From: Comamonadaceae bacterium
Lineage (GTDB): Bacteria > Pseudomonadota > Gammaproteobacteria > Burkholderiales > Burkholderiaceae_C
Direction: 5' to 3'
Length of the DNA stretch: 64,000 bases
Assembly (NCBI GenBank): GCA_027488215.1
Contig: JAIYCB010000044.1
Span: 62,001 to 126,000, forward strand
Numbering within the stretch: the first letter of the stretch is position 1; every line of letters starts with the position of its first letter. Position numbers and translations under genes: made by a program. Shown here one piece after another: positions 59,181 to 64,000 of the stretch. The notes under the pieces are model-generated. The model had not been told where the DNA came from, did no database searches, and saw nothing but the letters and a program-made list of their open reading frames with translations.

Positions 59181-60557
59181 ATGACACTGATGAAACCTGA
59201 TAGTTCTGCCCCCGCCAAGATGCTTCGTTTGCTGCACCCTCTTTCAGCCGTGGCGCTCATTGTGGGCATCGTGATCGGTGCTGGCATTTTCAAAACCCCC
59301 TCACTGGTGGCCGGCATCAGTGGCGATGCTGGGTGGGCTCTGGTTTTGTGGATGGCAGGCGCCCTGATCTCCATCGTGGGCGCCCTGTGCTACGCAGAGC
59401 TTTGCACCGCGTACCCTAGTGCCGGGGGTGACTATCACTTTTTGCACAGGGCTTTTGGGCGGAACCTTTCTTTCATCTACGGCTGGTCGCGCGCCACGAT
59501 CATCAACACAGGTTCCATCGCCTTGCTGGCCTTTGTTTTTGGCGATTACATGAGTACGCTGGTGAACCTGGGCGCCTACTCAAGCGCCATCTGGGCACTG
59601 CTCATTGTTGTGGTCTTGACGGTTGTCAACCTTGCCGGAATTCACGCCTCTTCGCGCATGCAAACCTGGTTGACTTTGACTGAAATTGTGGGCTTGCTGG
59701 CGGTTGTTGCGGCTGGGTTTTGGGTTGATGCCCCGGCCTCTGGCGCCATCCAATGGTTTGCACAAGCGCCTGCGCCAGCGCAATGGGGTCTGTGTCTGGT
59801 CTTTGTCTTGCTGACTTTCGGTGGCTGGAATGAGGCGGCCTACATCTCGGCTGAATTGAAGGGCGGACCCCGCACCATGGTCTGGGTCATCTTGGCGAGC
59901 ATGCTCACCTTGACGGTCATTTACCTTTTGGTCAACGCCGCATTGCTCTTGGGCCTGGGCTTGAGTGGCTTGAGCCAAAGCAAAACCGCTGCAGCCGATC
60001 TGCTGGGACTGGCCTTTGGCCCTTGGGCGCAAAAAGCACTCGGCTTGTTTGTGGCCATTGCCGCATTGACCAGCATCAACGCCACCATGTTTGTCGGCGC
60101 GCGCACCAACTTTGCAGTTGGCAGCGACTGGAAAGCCCTGCGGAAACTGGGTCAATGGCAACTGGACATCGGCAGCCCCAAACAGGCGTTGCTCCTACAG
60201 GCTCTGATCAGCATTGGCCTGATTGCATTGGGTACCCAAGAAGCTGACGGCTTTTCAGCCATGGTTGAATTCACCGCCCCCGTGTTCTGGGGTTTCCTGT
60301 GCATGGTCGGGCTGGCCTTGCTGTGGTTGAGACAAACAGACCCCCACACCAATCGACCCTTTAAAGTACCGCTCTACCCTGTGCTGCCCCTGATTTTCTG
60401 TGCCGTCTGCGCATGGTTGACCTATTCCAGCGTCACCTATGCCATCTCTCAAAAAGCCATTCACGTCTCTCTCTGGCTCATTGCCAGCGGCGTTTTGGCC
60501 TTGCTGATTTTGCGTGCACGAGAAAAAACCTTCGACCAACTACCCAACCAAATTTGA
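59181..60557 (+). CDS. APC family amino acid permease
   Basis: ALIVGIVIGAGIFKTPSLVAGISGDAGWALVLWMAGALISIVGALCYAELCTAYPSAGGDYHFL. Confidence 0.9.
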   Translation: MTLMKPDSSAPAKMLRLLHPLSAVALIVGIVIGAGIFKTPSLVAGISGDAGWALVLWMAGALISIVGALCYAELCTAYPSAGGDYHFLHRAFGRNLSFIYGWSRATIINTGSIALLAFVFGDYMSTLVNLGAYSSAIWALLIVVVLTVVNLAGIHASSRMQTWLTLTEIVGLLAVVAAGFWVDAPASGAIQWFAQAPAPAQWGLCLVFVLLTFGGWNEAAYISAELKGGPRTMVWVILASMLTLTVIYLLVNAALLLGLGLSGLSQSKTAAADLLGLAFGPWAQKALGLFVAIAALTSINATMFVGARTNFAVGSDWKALRKLGQWQLDIGSPKQALLLQALISIGLIALGTQEADGFSAMVEFTAPVFWGFLCMVGLALLWLRQTDPHTNRPFKVPLYPVLPLIFCAVCAWLTYSSVTYAISQKAIHVSLWLIASGVLALLILRAREKTFDQLPNQI

Positions 60558-60738
60558 TGTTCACAAAGTAGGGGCCATGTCAACAATTCCTCATTCAAGC
60601 ATTCTTTCAAGGCTCATTGCGGCCCGGAGAAGGCTCAATGCACATGGAGTTTTCATGACCTCTGATGGCGACACAGCCAGTCAACAGGATCAACCCAAGA
60701 AATCCAAAAACAACACCATCCAAAGTAGTTATTTAATT

Positions 60739-61611
60739 TTATTTTTTAAGCCAAATCAAAATTTGATCCGTGACCGACTGCGGTTGCTCTCGATGCAAAA
60801 AATGACCCGCTTTTTCGATCAGTTGAAATTCATATTCTGAAGAGAAGTATTGAGATTGCTCCAGCATCAACTCAGAACGCAAGTCCTCTGCACCGCACAG
60901 TGCGAGCGTGGGCACGCAGATTGGACGCGCCATTCTGCCCCTTAATTCAGCATGATCAGGATTGAATTTGTCCTGATCAAACATTGCTCGGTAGTAGCCC
61001 AGGGTGGCCGTCAGAACGCCGGGCTGAGATAACATTTGCTTGACACTTCGAATGTGATCTTCATCCTTGAAACCTTCAACGGTCCAGTACTCCCATAGAT
61101 AATCTATGAATGCCATGTCACTTTGTAGTATGGCTTTCTCGGGTAAGTCTTTCAGTTGAAAAAACCACCAATGGAATGACCGATGGATGTGCTTGGCATC
61201 CAGAATACTTTGCCCAACCTTTTCGGGGTGAGGAACAGCCATCAGAACAGCTCGCCTGAATAATTCGGGATAAGCTGCCAACAATCCATAACCGATGATC
61301 GCGCCCCAATCTTGTCCTACCAAATGACAGGTTTCTTGCGGACAAATCATCTGAGTGAACTGCGCCACTTCGTGGACCAGCGTTGCCTTGTCATAAAAAC
61401 CATCCAGCGGAACCACTGTGGGTGGATAACCTTTGAGGTAAGGCGCTATCACCCGATACCCTTTCGCACTCAGCGCTTCGATCTGGTGACTCCAAGTCAA
61501 TGCGTGATCAGGAAAACCATGCAACAAAATCACAGTGGGACCGATGCCCTGCTCAATGTATGCAAAACTTAACTGGCCGACTTGAATGAATTTATTTCCA
61601 ATATTGATCAT
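60739..61611 (-). CDS. Alpha/beta fold hydrolase (epoxide hydrolase/haloalkane dehalogenase-like)
   Basis: VILLHGFPDHALTWSHQIEAL, HLVGQDWGAIIGYGLLAAYPE, IEKAGHFLHREQP. Confidence 0.88.
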   Translation of the reverse strand: MINIGNKFIQVGQLSFAYIEQGIGPTVILLHGFPDHALTWSHQIEALSAKGYRVIAPYLKGYPPTVVPLDGFYDKATLVHEVAQFTQMICPQETCHLVGQDWGAIIGYGLLAAYPELFRRAVLMAVPHPEKVGQSILDAKHIHRSFHWWFFQLKDLPEKAILQSDMAFIDYLWEYWTVEGFKDEDHIRSVKQMLSQPGVLTATLGYYRAMFDQDKFNPDHAELRGRMARPICVPTLALCGAEDLRSELMLEQSQYFSSEYEFQLIEKAGHFLHREQPQSVTDQILIWLKK

Positions 61612-61649
61612 GATTTTAATTTCAAGAAAGCTATTTAAGGTAAATGTAT

Positions 61650-62429
61650 TTACTTGATATGCAGACCACCATCCACCACCAAATTAGTACCTGTAATAAA
61701 TGACGCTTCTGAAGATGCCAACCACAAAACAGGCCAAGCGATTTCTTCTGGCGTTGCCCAACGACCAAGTAAAGATGTGTCTTGTCGCTCTGTTTTAAGT
61801 TGCTCAACAGATTTGCCTATTTTGCGAGCTCTTTCCAGATGAAATTCAGTCAGTGTTGAGCCTGGGCTTACTGCATTCACTCGCACTCCATGCTCAGCCT
61901 CTTCAAATGCCAATGAACGCGTTAAAGAAATCTGGGCTGCTTTTGTTGCATCGTACAAAGGCATACCTTTTCTGGCTTTTAGTGCATAACAGGAGGAGAT
62001 GTTCACGATAGAACCGTGTCCTTTTTCTCTCAGATGAGGCAGTGAAGCATGGCAGTAATGCGTGATACCCGCCAAATTGACAGTGACAATTTCGAGCCAT
62101 TCGGCTTCAGAAGCTTGACTGGCCGTGACATAGCTGCGCATCGATGCGTTGTTCACCAATACATCCAAGCCTCCGAAAGCACTCACACAATCCGAGACAG
62201 CTTTGTCTGCCAGGTCACGGTCTGCCACATTGGCCCTGAAACTCAAAGCACGGGCGCCGGGTTGTGACTCTTGTATTTGACGGCATGTTTTGTCGAGGCC
62301 GTTGACATCGGCATCCACCAAAAAAACTGCCGCGCCCTCTGCACAAAAAATTTTTGCCACAGCCGCGCCTATTCCGGAACCGCCACCGGTAATGAGCGCA
62401 ACTTTGCCTTTGAGACGTCCTTGATCCAT
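61650..62429 (-). CDS. SDR family oxidoreductase
   Basis: KVALITGGGSGIGAAVAKIF, LVNNASMRS, YDATKAAQISLTRSLAFE, ITGTNLVVDGGLHIK. Confidence 0.92.
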   Translation of the reverse strand: MDQGRLKGKVALITGGGSGIGAAVAKIFCAEGAAVFLVDADVNGLDKTCRQIQESQPGARALSFRANVADRDLADKAVSDCVSAFGGLDVLVNNASMRSYVTASQASEAEWLEIVTVNLAGITHYCHASLPHLREKGHGSIVNISSCYALKARKGMPLYDATKAAQISLTRSLAFEEAEHGVRVNAVSPGSTLTEFHLERARKIGKSVEQLKTERQDTSLLGRWATPEEIAWPVLWLASSEASFITGTNLVVDGGLHIK

Positions 62430-62433
62430 AAAA

Positions 62434-63417
62434 TCATTCAGCTTTTGTGCCGGTGTCTTTGATCACTTTTCCCCAACGCTTTATTTCTGATGCTATCCAA
62501 TCGCGAAACTGATGGGGTGTTGTGGCAACGATTTCAAACTCCATTTCCAATAACCGTTTTGTTATTTCTGGAGATCTCACAATTTTGACGATTTCACGGT
62601 TATAGCGCTCAATAATTGGTTGAGGGGTACCGCCTGTCGTTAGAAAACCAATCCAAGAAGTGGCCTCAAAATCCGGATATCCAGATTCACCCAACGTTGG
62701 AATCTCAGGTGTACTTGCGAAACGCTTTTGACCAGATGTGGCCAGCAGTTTCAAACGACCTTCTTTGACAAATTGCTGAACATTTCCAGGGACCAAGAAA
62801 GCAGCTTGAATATTTCCGCTAATTAAATCTGTGACAGCTGGACCCGCACCGCGGTAAGGAATATGTGTCATGTGGAACCCAGCTGCCGACTTGAACATTT
62901 CCATTGTCAGATGTGAAGCACTGCCCATGGCAACAGAGCCATAAGAATACTTACTTGGATTCGTTTTGGCCTTGTCTACGAAATCCTTGACATTGTTGAA
63001 TCCGGCCGCAGGATTCACAACAAGGTATTGCGGTGCCTTGACCATCAAAGTGATGGGTGCAAGATCTTTGACTGGGTCATAGGGCATCTTGTCAAAAAGA
63101 CTGACATTGATTGCGAGCGGACCGTTGTAACCAATCAACAAGGTATGTCCATCGGGCGCTGCTTTGGCAACCATATCTGCACCGATGTTGCCACCGGCAC
63201 CAGGTCTATTTTCAACCACCACGGGTTGCCCCAATACTTCTTGCAATTTGGGGGCAATGAGTCGCGCCAGAACATCATTGGTACTTCCAGTGATGGGCAC
63301 AATGACTCGAATCGGCTTCGTCGGAGACCATTCTTGGGCCGAGGCTGCGAATGGTGACAACAGACCCAAGCCAAGCAAGGCAAAGACGGAAAAATGACGG
63401 CGCTTTAGATGTTTCAT
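62434..63417 (-). CDS. Tripartite tricarboxylate transporter substrate-binding protein (Bug/TctC family)
   Basis: PTKPIRVIVPITGSTNDVLARLIAPKLQEVLGQPVVVENRPGAGGNIGADMVAKAAPDGHTLLIG; signal peptide. Confidence 0.95.
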   Translation of the reverse strand: MKHLKRRHFSVFALLGLGLLSPFAASAQEWSPTKPIRVIVPITGSTNDVLARLIAPKLQEVLGQPVVVENRPGAGGNIGADMVAKAAPDGHTLLIGYNGPLAINVSLFDKMPYDPVKDLAPITLMVKAPQYLVVNPAAGFNNVKDFVDKAKTNPSKYSYGSVAMGSASHLTMEMFKSAAGFHMTHIPYRGAGPAVTDLISGNIQAAFLVPGNVQQFVKEGRLKLLATSGQKRFASTPEIPTLGESGYPDFEATSWIGFLTTGGTPQPIIERYNREIVKIVRSPEITKRLLEMEFEIVATTPHQFRDWIASEIKRWGKVIKDTGTKAE

Positions 63418-63455
63418 TTTGTCTCCTGTTGATGATCACTGTTTTGAATTTGAAT

Positions 63456-64000
63456 TCATATCGAGTAGACAGGTTCGTCTAAGCCATTGGCCAAGTGTGT
63501 TTTCGCCCAAATCAAGGGGTCTTCACTCTTGGGCAACAAGACACCTGCAGGTCGAACCCGTTGTTCACTGGCGACCAATGCAGGCGGTTCAAGCCCTTGC
63601 TCAAGCGCCACTGCAGCATCGTGCAACATGCGACGGGCCATGACAATTGCGCGATCCGAAGGTAGCAATTTTTCTGACGCATGGTCTTGAATGGGTCCCA
63701 TGCTTTCTTGAAGCGAATAGTCTTGGGCTGAAAAACCAAACACACCGCTGTACGCACGCTTTTCTTGTTGGGCTTTTCTGTCCATCAAATAATCATTGTT
63801 GCGGTTTGCTTTGGGAATAAAGCTGCCTGGTTCTTCGTATTCAACATGGATGCCTTTTCCTGCGGACATCGCTTCATATTCTTCTGTGGTCAATGGTTGT
63901 TTGGGCTGCCAATTGATGCTCCATGCCCAACATTCGTGGTCGTTGATGGGCACCCATGCGTGACCGCCCAGCGCATGTTGACCAAAGGGTGGAATCATGG
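63456..64000 (-). CDS. Rieske-type aromatic-ring-hydroxylating dioxygenase alpha subunit, C-terminal part (phthalate-dioxygenase-like), cut by window edge
   Basis: GGHAWVPINDHECWAWSINWQPKQPLT, NRNNDYLMDRKAQQEKRAYSGVFGFSAQDYSLQESMGPIQDHASEKLLPSDRAIVMARRML. Confidence 0.8.
   Translation of the reverse strand, partial: MIPPFGQHALGGHAWVPINDHECWAWSINWQPKQPLTTEEYEAMSAGKGIHVEYEEPGSFIPKANRNNDYLMDRKAQQEKRAYSGVFGFSAQDYSLQESMGPIQDHASEKLLPSDRAIVMARRMLHDAAVALEQGLEPPALVASEQRVRPAGVLLPKSEDPLIWAKTHLANGLDEPVYSI

Noticed and set aside
60514-60840. 108-aa plus-strand ORF after the permease
   Set aside because: Overlaps the permease C-terminus and the hydrolase 3' end; no protein-like pattern.

Overview
A 64 kb window that looks like a chromosomal segment of a Comamonadaceae/Burkholderiales-type betaproteobacterium (inferred from gene content and gene order; no 16S rRNA is present). 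Most of it is conserved housekeeping: folK-pcnB-HAD-hda-perM / purM, murJ / rpsT, argD-argF, the kynBUA tryptophan-to-anthranilate operon, iorAB-like molybdenum hydroxylase, and a TCA block (acnB, CoA ester lyase, mdh, GntR regulator, sdhCDAB-sdhE-gltA), followed by MoxR/DUF58/VWA genes. Accessory regions are a MBL-DUF1800-DUF1501 export module (21.2-25.6 kb), a sensor/regulator module driving a 1412-aa IPTL-CTERM surface protein (27.2-34.6 kb), and catabolic genes at the right end (51.9-64 kb). The most interesting item is the 27.2-34.6 kb module. It contains a 50-aa small ORF missing from the supplied ORF track that overlaps the histidine kinase start by GTGA, a 7TMR-DISM-like kinase, a response regulator, a stand-alone winged-helix paralog of that regulator's output domain, and the large Ig-repeat surface protein. 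The intergenic DNA carries a tandem 10-bp repeat and a perfect hairpin over the orphan regulator's GTG start. A second signal is a palindromic operator candidate (TCTTATATAAGA) beside the GntR gene, with a related site before sdhC and an identical one at 9.0 kb. No CRISPR array, rRNA, tRNA, or transposase was recognised. All assignments come from reading the sequence by eye, without database searches.
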